64,000 bases of DNA. It comes from Linum tenue. Lineage: Eukaryota; Streptophyta; Magnoliopsida; Malpighiales; Linaceae. The translations under genes were made by a program, and so were the position numbers. Shown in pieces: positions 52,439 through 62,621 of this stretch; within the stretch, counting starts at the first letter, position 1; the number at the start of each line of letters is the position of its first letter. The DNA is taken from NCBI GenBank assembly GCA_946122785.1, contig CAMGYJ010000010.1, forward strand, positions 14,669,467-14,733,466, given 5' to 3'. A model generated the notes under the pieces. It saw only the letters and a program-made list of their open reading frames with translations, ran no database searches and was not told where the DNA came from.

Positions 52439-55008
52439 TCTGGTATCAGAGCCCGGTTCCGATCGGAGAGTTCTTCCCAACTCCGTCAGGGACAGCTTAG
52501 AAACCGGAGAACCAACGATGGTAACGACGAAATCCATGAAGGCAGCAGAGAAAGCGGAGAAGGCGAATCAGGCGGGTGACAAGGGCGCCGATGCAGGTGA
52601 CGACGGGGTCGATGGGGCTGTGGAGGATCTGACCGGCAATGAGGAGTTGAGGAGGGATCTGGAGGCGCAGGCGAGGAGACAGGCGCGGGTGGAGGAAGAG
52701 TTGGGAGAACTGCAGGAGAGGGCTAGGGAGCAAGGCCAAACCCTTGATGCTCTGACAGGAGCTGTGAAGGCACTGGCGGGACAGGTGGGTGACTTGGTGG
52801 CGGCCCTGAAGAAATCAGGGATCGAAGCTGGCGGCGGCGGCCAGTTGCACGGGGAGGACGGCGCGCCAGGGGAGGGGTCGATGTCGGTGGAGGCGGCCGG
52901 CGACCACGGCGCCGCGCGAGCCTCGGCGAACACGGCGGCGGAGGGGCGAGGAGAGAAGGGCGGCGCGGCGGCCAACCCTAACCGGCTGGGGTTGCGTGCG
53001 GGCCAGGTCTCCTTTGGCCCAACCATCAAAGATGGGCTGCTTCCGACTCCCTCGGCCCAGGAGAAGGCGCGCGCGCGGGGCAAGGCCAAGATGGCAGAGT
53101 ACGTGGGCTTGGATGAAGAAGAGTTGATGGGCTTGGAGCAGGAGTATGATCATGAGCCGTGGCCCAATGAGCCGAATGGGCCCGGGGAGGATTATAACAG
53201 GGATGAAGGAAGCCATATGGGCCGAGCTGGGACGGAAGGCGGGCCAGGTGGGAAGCGGCGAGAAGCGGACCGCGGCTGGGAGGTGGGTCGGCCGAGCTCC
53301 ATGGGCCGGGGACCCGCGGGCCGGGCCGAGTATGCGGGCCGGGCGGGGTCGAGCAGGGGCCCAAGCGGTCGGGTCGAAACCGGTCGGGTCGAACCCGGTC
53401 GAACCGAACCCGGTCGGACCGAACCCGGTCGGACCAGGGCAGCAGCTGGCGCGCCAAGGGGGAACGGGCAGCAGGGGCTTTCCGGCTCGCCAAGGTCAGT
53501 TTGACGAGCCTAGTGGCAATCAACCGCCGTTTGTGAATCAGCACGGCACTGGTAGGGAATTCATGGGATCAGGAACGGGTGATCAGAGGCAGAGAAATGA
53601 GATGGGCCGAGGACGGGGACATCAAGAGGAGGAGGAAGGAGAGTGGGAGTATGAAGGGGGACACCGGTACTCGCAGCATTATCACCGCGAGGCGCCGGGG
53701 TATGGGAGGCACGCTGGTTACTCCCGAGGTGGTGAGGAGGAAGATGACATGGTGTTTCGAGCTAAGCCCCCAACCATTGAGTTCCCAAAATTCAATGGCA
53801 GGGAGGATGCAGGTCTGTGGCTATACTCCGCAGAACGGTGGTTCAAGAACCATCCCACTAGAGAGGAACGGAAGGCTCAGTTGGCGTCCTTCTATTTAGA
53901 GGGGGATGCATTGCAATGGTGGGAATGGATGGAGCGGACCTATGCTGAAGCTCGAACGCTGATTACCTGGCCGATGTTCAAGGAGGAGCTGAGGTATCAG
54001 TTTGGCAAGTCGGAAGGGTGGGCCCCGGAGCAGCTGGCGAAGCTGCGCCAGACTGGGACAGTGGCGGAGTATCGAGCAGAGTTCTTTAAACTGGGTAACC
54101 AGTGCAAGGGCGTACCGGAGGAGACATTGGTGGGTCTGTGCATGGCGGGACTCCGGCCAGAGATCGCAGCGGCTGTGCGGGTATTTGAGCCCGATTCACT
54201 TCGAGCTGTTTTCCGTCTTGCAGGTAATAAGGAGGAGGAGCTGGCTAGTTGGCGGGGCGTGATAGGCCGCTACCAGAAGCCGGCCGGGGGAGGAGGCGGT
54301 GGTAGCAGCGCGAGTGGGGGAACGAGTGGAGCTGCATCGGGGCCTAGTTCGGGAGGGGGTGCGGCGGCTGGCCCACCTGCGGCTGTCATTCGAACGGGAC
54401 CGAGGCCACCACCCAAGGGATTTAGGACGCTATCTCCGGCCGAGATCGAGCAGAAGAGGCGGGAAGGGAAGTGTTTCAACTGTGACGAGCGGTTTACCTT
54501 TGGTCACAAGTGCGGGAAGCCTGATTTGATGTTCTTGGTGGGACGATGGGAAGACGAGGCGGAGGATGAGATGGTGGAGGAACCCGGAGCAGAGCAAGAG
54601 AAGCCGCAACCTTGAGGACAAGGTTGTTTTCCAAGGAGGCGGGGATGTTAGAAACAAACACTTTACAGCTTTTCATTATTTCGTATTATTGTCGGTTTTG
54701 ATAATTGGGGGACCATTTGGGGTATTTTCGTTATATGGGTAGCAGTTAGGTATTTGGCGGATTATATAATCTGCAGTAGGAGTTATTTTGTCATTAAGCA
54801 ATCAATTACAGAAAACCTAAATCCTAATTTCTCCCTCTCTCTCTCTCTCCCTAGCGCCGAACTTCCTCTCTCTTTCCCTCTCTCTTTGGCCGATCGGCAG
54901 CCATCCTTCCCCTTTCTTCTTCCTAAATTCCCTAATTCTAATCCCTAGCTTGATCAATCCCTAGTTGGTCTAGCTAATTTCCCAATTCTACAACTGTTAG
55001 AAACCTTG
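52067..55008 (+). mobile_element. Element B6 (Gag-only)
   Basis: 5' LTR 52067-52438 shared with B5. The 3' LTR 54646-55008 stops at AAACCTTG, inside the U5 hairpin, and passes into class C coding sequence at a two-base GG overlap. Confidence 0.9.
52518..54615 (+). pseudogene. gag: B6 gag, frameshifted
   Basis: An 11-base loss beside the GRTEP repeat (near 53437) shifts the frame; the first part ends at 53504. The Gag domain and knuckle are open in another frame to 54615. Confidence 0.9.
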
Positions 55009-55016
55009 GGCGCGAC

Positions 55017-58000
55017 TTGCGCGGCAGGGCGAGCGGGGCGGAAGGCGGCGGTGCGGGGGGCAGGCCCGCGGCCGAGGAGCGCGTGACGGCGCGCGGAGGG
55101 AAGAGCAGCGGCGACGTGGGAAGGGGGCGCGAGGAAGAGAGGGGGCCGGCGGAGATCTCCCTGCACTCCGTAGCGGGGGTCTCGTCGCCCGGTACCCTGC
55201 GGTTCCGAGCCAAGGTCGCCGGGCAGCAGGGCCTCGTTCTTGTCGACAGTGGAGCGTCGCTGAATTTCATTGGGGAGGAATTCGCCAAAACCCTTCGGGT
55301 GGCGGCGAGTCCAACGCAATCGATGGTGGTCCGAGTGGCTAATGGGGCGCCGATGCGGTGCGTCGAGGTGTACAGGGATTTGGCATTGGAGATTCAAGGC
55401 CTCGAGATCGTCACCGACCTCTATGTACTGCCTTTGCGCGGGTTCGACATTATCCTCGGCATACCTTGGCTGCAGAGCCTAGGACCGATTACCAGTGATT
55501 GGCGAAGGCTGACGATGTGCTTCAAGTGGAGGGATAAGGAATGGAGTCTGAGAGGCTTGACCACCGCCATTGGGCCGATTGAGATGGAGGAGTGCGCGAA
55601 GGGGGAGGACACCGAGCTCGCTGTTCTATGCTGGCCTCTAGCTGCAGCAGGGAAGGCGGAGGTTGATGGAGAGATGCAGGAGCTGTTGGACCGGTATCCG
55701 GAACTGTTCCGGGCGCCGACCACTCTGCCGCCTCATAGGCAGGTGGACCACCAGATTTGTCTGAAGGAGGGAGTGGAAGCAGTAAATGTGAGGCCATACC
55801 GCTATGGGCACTCACAGAAGGGGGAGATCGAGAAGCAGGTAGAGGAGATGCTCGCGACCGGACTGATCCGGCCTAGCACCAGTCCTTTTTCTTCGCCGGT
55901 GTTGCTGGTTAAGAAGAAGGATGGGACTTGGAGATTCTGCACAGATTACCGGGCTCTCAACAAGGCGACCATGAAGGATCGGTTCCCGATCCCGACAGTG
56001 GATGACATGCTAGATGAACTGCATGGGTCGAGCTATTTCACTAAGCTCGACTTGAGAGCCGGTTACCATCAGATCAGGATGCAGGAGGAGGATGTGCCCA
56101 AAACCGCATTTCGCACTCATAATGGCCATTATGAGTATTTGGTCATGCCATTTGGGCTGTGCAATGCTCCTTCGACATTCCAGGCTGCCATGAACGACAT
56201 TTTTCGACCTCTCCTGAGACGGTATGTCTTGGTATTTTTTGATGATATACTGGTTTATAGTCCTACTTGGGAGGACCATTTGAGACATCTGCAGGAGGTG
56301 TTTGAGATTCTTCGGAGGCACCAGTACTATGTCAAGGCCTCCAAGTGTGAGTTTGGGGTGCAGAAGGTGGATTACCTGGGTCATGTAGTGACGCCTCAGG
56401 GAGTGCAGGTGGACCAGGCCAAGATTCGAGCCATGGTGGACTGGCCCGTGCCCACCAATGTGACCGAGTTGCGTGGCTTCCTGGGATTGACCGGGTATTA
56501 CCGGAAGTTCGTGCAGGGATACAGTATGATCGCGAGGCCTCTGACGGACTTGCTGAAGAAGGGGGGGTTTGGTTGGTCACCACAGGCAGAGGAGGCGTTC
56601 CAGAAGCTGAAGCAGGCGATGTCCACAACCCCCACCTTGGCCATGCCGGATTTCTCGAAGACGTTCGTGATTGAGGCCGACGCGTCTGGCCGCGGTATTG
56701 GGGCAGTACTGTCTCAGGATCGACATCCCATTGCTTTCATGAGCAAGACACTACCTCCTTCGAAGGAGGCCTGGTCGACATATCAGAAGGAGATGCAGGC
56801 TATTATCACAGCAGTACAGATGTGGAGACCATATTTGCTGGGCCAGAAGTTTCACATCTATACAGATCATCAGAGTCTGAAGCATCTCCTAGAGCAGAGG
56901 GTGTCGACGCCGGACCAGCATAAGTGGATTGCGAAGCTACTGGGGTATGACTACGAGATTCATTACAGACCAGGACCCACCAATGTGGTGGCCGACGGCC
57001 TATCCAGGCGTCCGGGTGGGGAGGTTCTCATGGCAGTGACCGGGCCGGTGCCGGAGTTTTGGGATGAGCTCCGTACATCTTTGGAGACCAGTTCTTATCT
57101 GCAGAACTGCCGGGACATTGCTGTGAGCGACGAGCCGGGTCGCTACCAGTTCCGACAGGGGCTGGTCCTTTTCAAGGGCCGGGTGGTCCTTCCGCCGGGG
57201 TCAAACCTGGTCACGACTGTGCTGATGGAGTTTCAGGACTCGCCGCTGGGGGGTCATTCGGGCGTGGAGCGGACCCTACGGCGGATTCGGGCTCATTTCT
57301 ATTGGCCTCGCATGGCGGACGACGTGAAGAGCTATGTAGCGTCCTGTGACACCTGTCAGAGGGTGAAGTTATCTCATCTCAGACCTGCAGGGTTGTTGCA
57401 GCCATTACCGGTGCCGGAGCGGGTTTGGGAAGACATCAGCATGGATTTTATAGTGGGACTTCCTCCCTCAGGTGGCAAGACGGTGTTGTTCGTGGTGGTG
57501 GATCGCCTGACGAAGTATGCTCACTTCATGCCTTTGGCTCACCCGTACACGGCAAAGGCAGTGGCTGAGCAGTTTGTATCAGGAGTGGTGCGGCATCACG
57601 GATTTCCTCGATCTATTGTGAGTGATCGGGATTCAGTCTTCTTGAGTCACTTCTGGCAGGAGGTCTTTGCTATGGCCAAGACCGCGCTGAAGATGAGTTC
57701 GGCCTATCACCCGCAGACGGATGGCCAGACGGAGATCGTGAACAAACATCTGGAGCAGTATCTCAGGTGTTTTGCCCACCAGCAGCCCAAGAGCTGGTTG
57801 GCCATGATTCCATGGGCTGAGTTGTGGTATAACACCACCTATCACAGGGCTATTCGGATGACTCCTTTCGAGGCTCTATACGGGCGAGCTCCGCCGTCTC
57901 TGGTGCGATACAGGATGGGTGATAGTTCGGTGGATGCTGTGGACAGGTGGCTGGGGGCGAGGGATGAGGCGCTTGAGCAGCTGCGGAGTACGTTGGCGGC

Positions 58001-58538
58001 AGCCAATAACAGGATGAAGCAGTTAGAGGATGCGGGTAGGCGGGAGGAGGAGTTTGAGGTGGGCGATCGGGTGCTGTTGAGACTGCATCCCTATCGACAG
58101 GCCTCGGTCTTCAGGCGCGCCTATCAGAAGCTGGCGGCTCGTTATTTCGGGCCCTACGAGATTCTGCAGAAGGTCAATCCAGTGGCCTATCGTTTGCAGC
58201 TGCCGGCAGAGTCTCGCATTCATCCTACCTTCCATGTTTCATTGTTGAAACGTTACAGGGGAGCAGCAGACAGAGTTGAGACGACAGCTCCGCCGATCAG
58301 TGCAGATGGTGATCTTGAGCTGCAGCCGCTGAAGGTTCTCGAGACCAGGTGGGTGAAGAAGAAGGGTCGACTGGTGGAGGAAAGCTTAGTGCTTTGGAGG
58401 CATTTGGAGCCGGAGGACGCGACTTGGGAGGAGTCGGGCGAATTGCAGCAGAAGTTTCCGTACTTTCACCTTGAGGACAAGGTCAGACTTGAAGAGGGGG
58501 AGGATGTTAGAAACCGGCGGGTTGGGCCGGTTGGGTGA
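55017..58538 (+). CDS. pol: Uninterrupted class C pol frame (1,173 codons), native start missing
   Basis: The only pol copy here with no stop or frameshift from the leader region to the LTR. Protease DSGA lies at about codons 77-80 of this frame. Reverse transcriptase, RNase H, integrase with TPFEALYG intact, and chromodomain follow. Because the LTR join removed the ATG and ~55 codons, the first in-frame ATG is downstream of the protease active site. Translation of complete Pol from this copy would need a non-AUG start or an upstream fusion. One Asp to His change (YFHLED) breaks the outer pair of the hairpin. Confidence 0.92.
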   Translation: MRGRASGAEGGGAGGRPAAEERVTARGGKSSGDVGRGREEERGPAEISLHSVAGVSSPGTLRFRAKVAGQQGLVLVDSGASLNFIGEEFAKTLRVAASPTQSMVVRVANGAPMRCVEVYRDLALEIQGLEIVTDLYVLPLRGFDIILGIPWLQSLGPITSDWRRLTMCFKWRDKEWSLRGLTTAIGPIEMEECAKGEDTELAVLCWPLAAAGKAEVDGEMQELLDRYPELFRAPTTLPPHRQVDHQICLKEGVEAVNVRPYRYGHSQKGEIEKQVEEMLATGLIRPSTSPFSSPVLLVKKKDGTWRFCTDYRALNKATMKDRFPIPTVDDMLDELHGSSYFTKLDLRAGYHQIRMQEEDVPKTAFRTHNGHYEYLVMPFGLCNAPSTFQAAMNDIFRPLLRRYVLVFFDDILVYSPTWEDHLRHLQEVFEILRRHQYYVKASKCEFGVQKVDYLGHVVTPQGVQVDQAKIRAMVDWPVPTNVTELRGFLGLTGYYRKFVQGYSMIARPLTDLLKKGGFGWSPQAEEAFQKLKQAMSTTPTLAMPDFSKTFVIEADASGRGIGAVLSQDRHPIAFMSKTLPPSKEAWSTYQKEMQAIITAVQMWRPYLLGQKFHIYTDHQSLKHLLEQRVSTPDQHKWIAKLLGYDYEIHYRPGPTNVVADGLSRRPGGEVLMAVTGPVPEFWDELRTSLETSSYLQNCRDIAVSDEPGRYQFRQGLVLFKGRVVLPPGSNLVTTVLMEFQDSPLGGHSGVERTLRRIRAHFYWPRMADDVKSYVASCDTCQRVKLSHLRPAGLLQPLPVPERVWEDISMDFIVGLPPSGGKTVLFVVVDRLTKYAHFMPLAHPYTAKAVAEQFVSGVVRHHGFPRSIVSDRDSVFLSHFWQEVFAMAKTALKMSSAYHPQTDGQTEIVNKHLEQYLRCFAHQQPKSWLAMIPWAELWYNTTYHRAIRMTPFEALYGRAPPSLVRYRMGDSSVDAVDRWLGARDEALEQLRSTLAAANNRMKQLEDAGRREEEFEVGDRVLLRLHPYRQASVFRRAYQKLAARYFGPYEILQKVNPVAYRLQLPAESRIHPTFHVSLLKRYRGAADRVETTAPPISADGDLELQPLKVLETRWVKKKGRLVEESLVLWRHLEPEDATWEESGELQQKFPYFHLEDKVRLEEGEDVRNRRVGPVG

Positions 58539-58750
58539 GGGAGTGGCAGTTTCGTTATTTTCATTATTCAGCTTTTGTATTTAAGAGGAGAGAACACTAT
58601 TCTGCAGAGTAGTCAATTACGAATATTATCAATCAAAATCCCTAATTCCCAATTCTCTCTATCTCTTGTTCTTCCCCAATTCTTCTCAAATCCCTAATTT
58701 CTTCTCTTCTCAATCCCTAATTCCCTTGTGGAACTTCTTTGTTTCTAACA
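58505..58750 (+). repeat. C4 3' LTR (246 bp, complete)
   Basis: Same as the 22535-22780 LTR, ending GTTTCTAACA. Confidence 0.92.
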
Positions 58751-58758
58751 TCGATGTT
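58747..58758. other. Tail-to-tail LTR-LTR join, C4/B7
   Basis: AACATCGATGTT between the U5 end of C4 and the U5 end of the minus-strand B7: TC from one end and GA (its complement) from the other. Confidence 0.8.
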
Positions 58759-61701
58759 AGAAACAAGGTTTCTAACAGTTGTAGAATTGGGAAATTAGCT
58801 AGACCAACTAGGGATTGATCAAGCTAGGGATTAGAATTAGGGAATTTAGGAAGAAGAAAGGGGAAGGATGGCTGCCGATCGGCCAAAGAGAGAGGGAAAG
58901 AGAGAGGAAGTTCGGCGCTAGGGAGAGAGAGAGAGAGGGAGAAATTAGGATTTAGGTTTTCTGTAATTGATTGCTTAATGACAAAATAACTCCTACTGCA
59001 GATTATATAATCCGCCAAATACCTAACTGCTACCCATATAACGAAAATACCCCAAATGGTCCCCCAATTATCAAAACCGACAATAATACGAAATAATGAA
59101 AAGCTGTAAAGTGTTTGTTTCTAACATCCCCGCCTCCTTGGAAAACAACCTTGTCCTCAAGGTTGCGGCTTCTCTTGCTCTGCTCCGGGTTCCTCCACCA
59201 TCTCATCCTCCGCCTCGTCTTCCCATCGTCCCACCAAGAACATCAAATCAGGCTTCCCGCACTTGTGACCAAAGGTAAACCGCTCGTCACAGTTGAAACA
59301 CTTCCCTTCCCGCCTCTTCTGCTCGATCTCGGCCGGAGATAGCGTCCTAAATCCCTTGGGTGGTGGCCTCGGTCCCGTTCGAATGACAGCCGCAGGTGGG
59401 CCAGCCGCCGCACCCCCTCCCGAACTAGGCCCCGATGCAGCTCCACTCGTTCCCCCACTCGCGCTGCTACCACCGCCTCCTCCCCCGGCCGGCTTCTGGT
59501 AGCGGCCTATCACGCCCCGCCAACTAGCCAGCTCCTCCTCCTTATTACCTGCAAGACGGAAAACAGCTCGAAGTGAATCGGGCTCAAATACCCGCACAGC
59601 CGCTGCGATCTCTGGCCGGAGTCCCGCCATGCACAGACCCACCAATGTCTCCTCCGGTACGCCCTTGCACTGGTTACCCAGTTTAAAGAACTCTGCTCGA
59701 TACTCCGCCACTGTCCCAGTCTGGCGCAGCTTCGCCAGCTGCTCCGGGGCCCACCCTTCCGACTTGCCAAACTGATACCTCAGCTCCTCCTTGAACATCG
59801 GCCAGGTAATCAGCGTTCGAGCTTCAGCATAGGTCCGCTCCATCCATTCCCACCACTGCAATGCATCCCCCTCTAAATAGAAGGACGCCAACTGAGCCTT
59901 CCGTTCCTCTCTAGTGGGATGGTTCTTGAACCACCGTTCTGCGGAGTATAGCCACAGACCTGCATCCTCCCTGCCATTGAATTTTGGGAACTCAATGGTT
60001 GGGGGCTTAGCTCGAAACACCATGTCATCTTCCTCCTCACCACCTCGGGAGTAACCAGCGTGCCTCCCATACCCCGGCGCCTCGCGGTGATAATGCTGCG
60101 AGTACCGGTGTCCCCCTTCATACTCCCACTCTCCTTCCTCCTCCTCTTGATGTCCCCGTCCTCGGCCCATCTCATTTCTCTGCCTCTGATCACCCGTTCC
60201 TGATCCCATGAATTCCCTACCAGTGCCGTGCTGATTCACAAACGGCGGTTGATTGCCACTAGGCTCGTCAAACTGACCTTGGCGAGCCGGAAAGCCCCTG
60301 CTGCCCGTTCCCCCTTGGCGCGCCAGCTGCTGCCCTGGTTCGGTCCTGGTCCGACCGGGTTCGGTCCGACCGGGTTCGACCCGACCGGTTTCGACCCGAC
60401 CGCTTGGGCCCCTGCTCGACCCCGCCCGGCCCGCATACTCGGCCCGGCCCGCGGGTCCCCGGCCCATGGAGCTCGGCCGACCCACCTCCCAGCCGCGGTC
60501 CGCTTCTCGCCGCTTCCCACCTGGCCCGCCTTCCGTCCCAGCTCGGCCCATATGGCTTCCTTCATCCCTGTTATAATCCTCCCCGGGCCCATTCGGCTCA
60601 TTGGGCCACGGCTCATGATCATACTCCTGCTCCAAGCCCATCAACTCTTCTTCATCCAAGCCCACGTACTCTGCCATCTTGGCCTTGCCCCGCGCGCGCG
60701 CCTTCTCCTGGGCCGAGGGAGTCGGAAGCAGCCCATCTTTGATGGTTGGGCCAAAGGAGACCTGGCCCGCACGCAACCCCAGCCGGTTAGGGTTGGCCGC
60801 CGCGCCGCCCTTCTCTCCTCGCCCCTCCGCCGCCGTGTTCGCCGAGGCCCGCGCGGCGCCGTGGTCGCCGGCCGCCTCCACCGACATCGACCCCTCCCCT
60901 GGCGCGCCGTCCTCCCCGTGCAACTGGCCGCCGCCGCCAGCTTCGATCCCTGATTTCTTCAGGGCCGCCACCAAGTCACCCACCTGTCCCGCCAGTGCCT
61001 TCACAGCTCCTGTCAGAGCATCAAGGGTTTGGCCTTGCTCCCTAGCCCTCTCCTGCAGTTCTCCCAACTCTTCCTCCACCCGCGCCTGTCTCCTCGCCTA
61101 CGCCTCCAGATCCCTCCTCAACTCCTCATTGCCGGTCAGATCCTCCACAGCCCCATCGACCCCGTCGTCACCTGCATCGGCGCCCTTGTCACCCGCCTGA
61201 TTCGCCTTCTCCGCTTTCTCTGCTGCCTTCATGGATTTCGTCGTTACCATCGTTGGTTCTCCGGTTTCTAAGCTGTCCCTGACGGAGTTGGGAAGAACTC
61301 TCCGATCGGAACCGGGCTCTGATACCAGATGTTAGAAACAAGGTTTCTAACAGTTGTAGAATTGGGAAATTAGCTAGACCAACTAGGGATTGATCAAGCT
61401 AGGGATTAGAATTAGGGAATTTAGGAAGAAGAAAGGGGAAGGATGGCTGCCGATCGGCCAAAGAGAGAGGGAAAGAGAGAGGAAGTTCGGCGCTAGGGAG
61501 AGAGAGAGAGAGGGAGAAATTAGGATTTAGGTTTTCTGTAATTGATTGCTTAATGACAAAATAACTCCTACTGCAGATTATATAATCCGCCAAATACCTA
61601 ACTGCTACCCATATAACGAAAATACCCCAAATGGTCCCCCAATTATCAAAACCGACAATAATACGAAATAATGAAAAGCTGTAAAGTGTTTGTTTCTAAC
61701 A
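58755..61701 (-). mobile_element. Element B7 (Gag-only)
   Basis: LTRs 58755-59126 (3') and 61330-61701 (5', shared with B8). Primer site and leader at 61251-61329. Confidence 0.92.
59157..61250 (-). pseudogene. gag: B7 gag with amber codon
   Basis: ATG at 61250. A CAG to TAG change at 61098-61096, in the coiled coil, stops it after about 50 codons. The rest, including the Gag domain and knuckle, is open to 59157. Confidence 0.9.
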
Positions 61702-62438
61702 TCCCCGCCTCCTTGGAAAACAACCTTGTCCTCAAGGTTGCGGCTTCTCTTGCTCTGCTCCGGGTTCCTCCACCATCTCATCCTCCGCCTCGTCTTCCCA
61801 TCGTCCCACCAAGAACATCAAATCAGGCTTCCCGCACTTGTGACCAAAGGTAAACCGCTCGTCACAGTTGAAACACTTCCCTTCCCGCCTCTTCTGCTCG
61901 ATCTCGGCCGGAGATAGCGTCCTAAATCCCTTGGGTGGTGGCCTCGGTCCCGTTCGAATGACAGCCGCAGGTGGGCCAGCCGCCGCACCCCCTCCCGAAC
62001 TAGGCCCCGATGCAGCTCCACTCGTTCCCCCACTCGCGCTGCTACCACCGCCTCCTCCCCCGGCCGGCTTCTGGTAGCGGCCTATCACGCCCCGCCAACT
62101 AGCCAGCTCCTCCTCCTTATTACCTGCAAGACGGAAAACAGCTCGAAGTGAATCGGGCTCAAATACCCGCACAGCCGCTGCGATCTCTGGCCGGAGTCCC
62201 GCCATGCACAGACCCACCAATGTCTCCTCCGGTACGCCCTTGCACTGGTTACCCAGTTTAAAGAACTCTGCTCGATACTCCGCCACTGTCCCAGTCTGGC
62301 GCAGCTTCGCCAGCTGCTCCGGGGCCCACCCTTCCGACTTGCCAAACTGATACCTCAGCTCCTCCTTGAACATCGGCCAGGTAATCAGCGTTCGAGCTTC
62401 AGCATAGGTCCGCTCCATCCATTCCCACCACTGCAATC
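61702..62438 (-). pseudogene. gag: B8: 3' fragment of a Gag-only element
   Basis: Polypurine tract and the last 234 codons of gag (from LQWWEWMERTYAEA onward), joined on its left to the shared LTR. It is cut at 62434-62438 by a join at GCAAT microhomology to a class B LTR in the opposite orientation. Confidence 0.9.
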
Positions 62439-62621
62439 AATTACAGAAAACCTAAATCCTAATTTCTCCCTCTCTCTCTCTCTCCCTAGCGCCGAACTTC
62501 CTCTCTCTTTCCCTCTCTCTTTGGCCGATCGGCAGCCATCCTTCCCCTTTCTTCTTCCTAAATTCCCTAATTCTAATCCCTAGCTTGATCAATCCCTAGT
62601 TGGTCTAGCTAATTTCCCAAT
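62434..62621 (+). repeat. Class B LTR fragment, R-U5 only
   Basis: Begins at GCAATCAATTACAG, about 35 bases after the TATA box of the B LTR and so at or just inside R. It ends at CCCAATTCTA, short of the U5 hairpin, where it passes into a class A LTR. Confidence 0.75.

Larger units (their letters stand above)
55009..58750 (+). mobile_element. Element C4 (Pol-only, 5' end replaced by a class B LTR)
   Basis: No class C 5' LTR, primer site or ATG: the truncated B6 LTR runs straight into class C sequence at GGCGCGACTTGCG. The 3' LTR 58505-58750 is complete. Confidence 0.9.
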
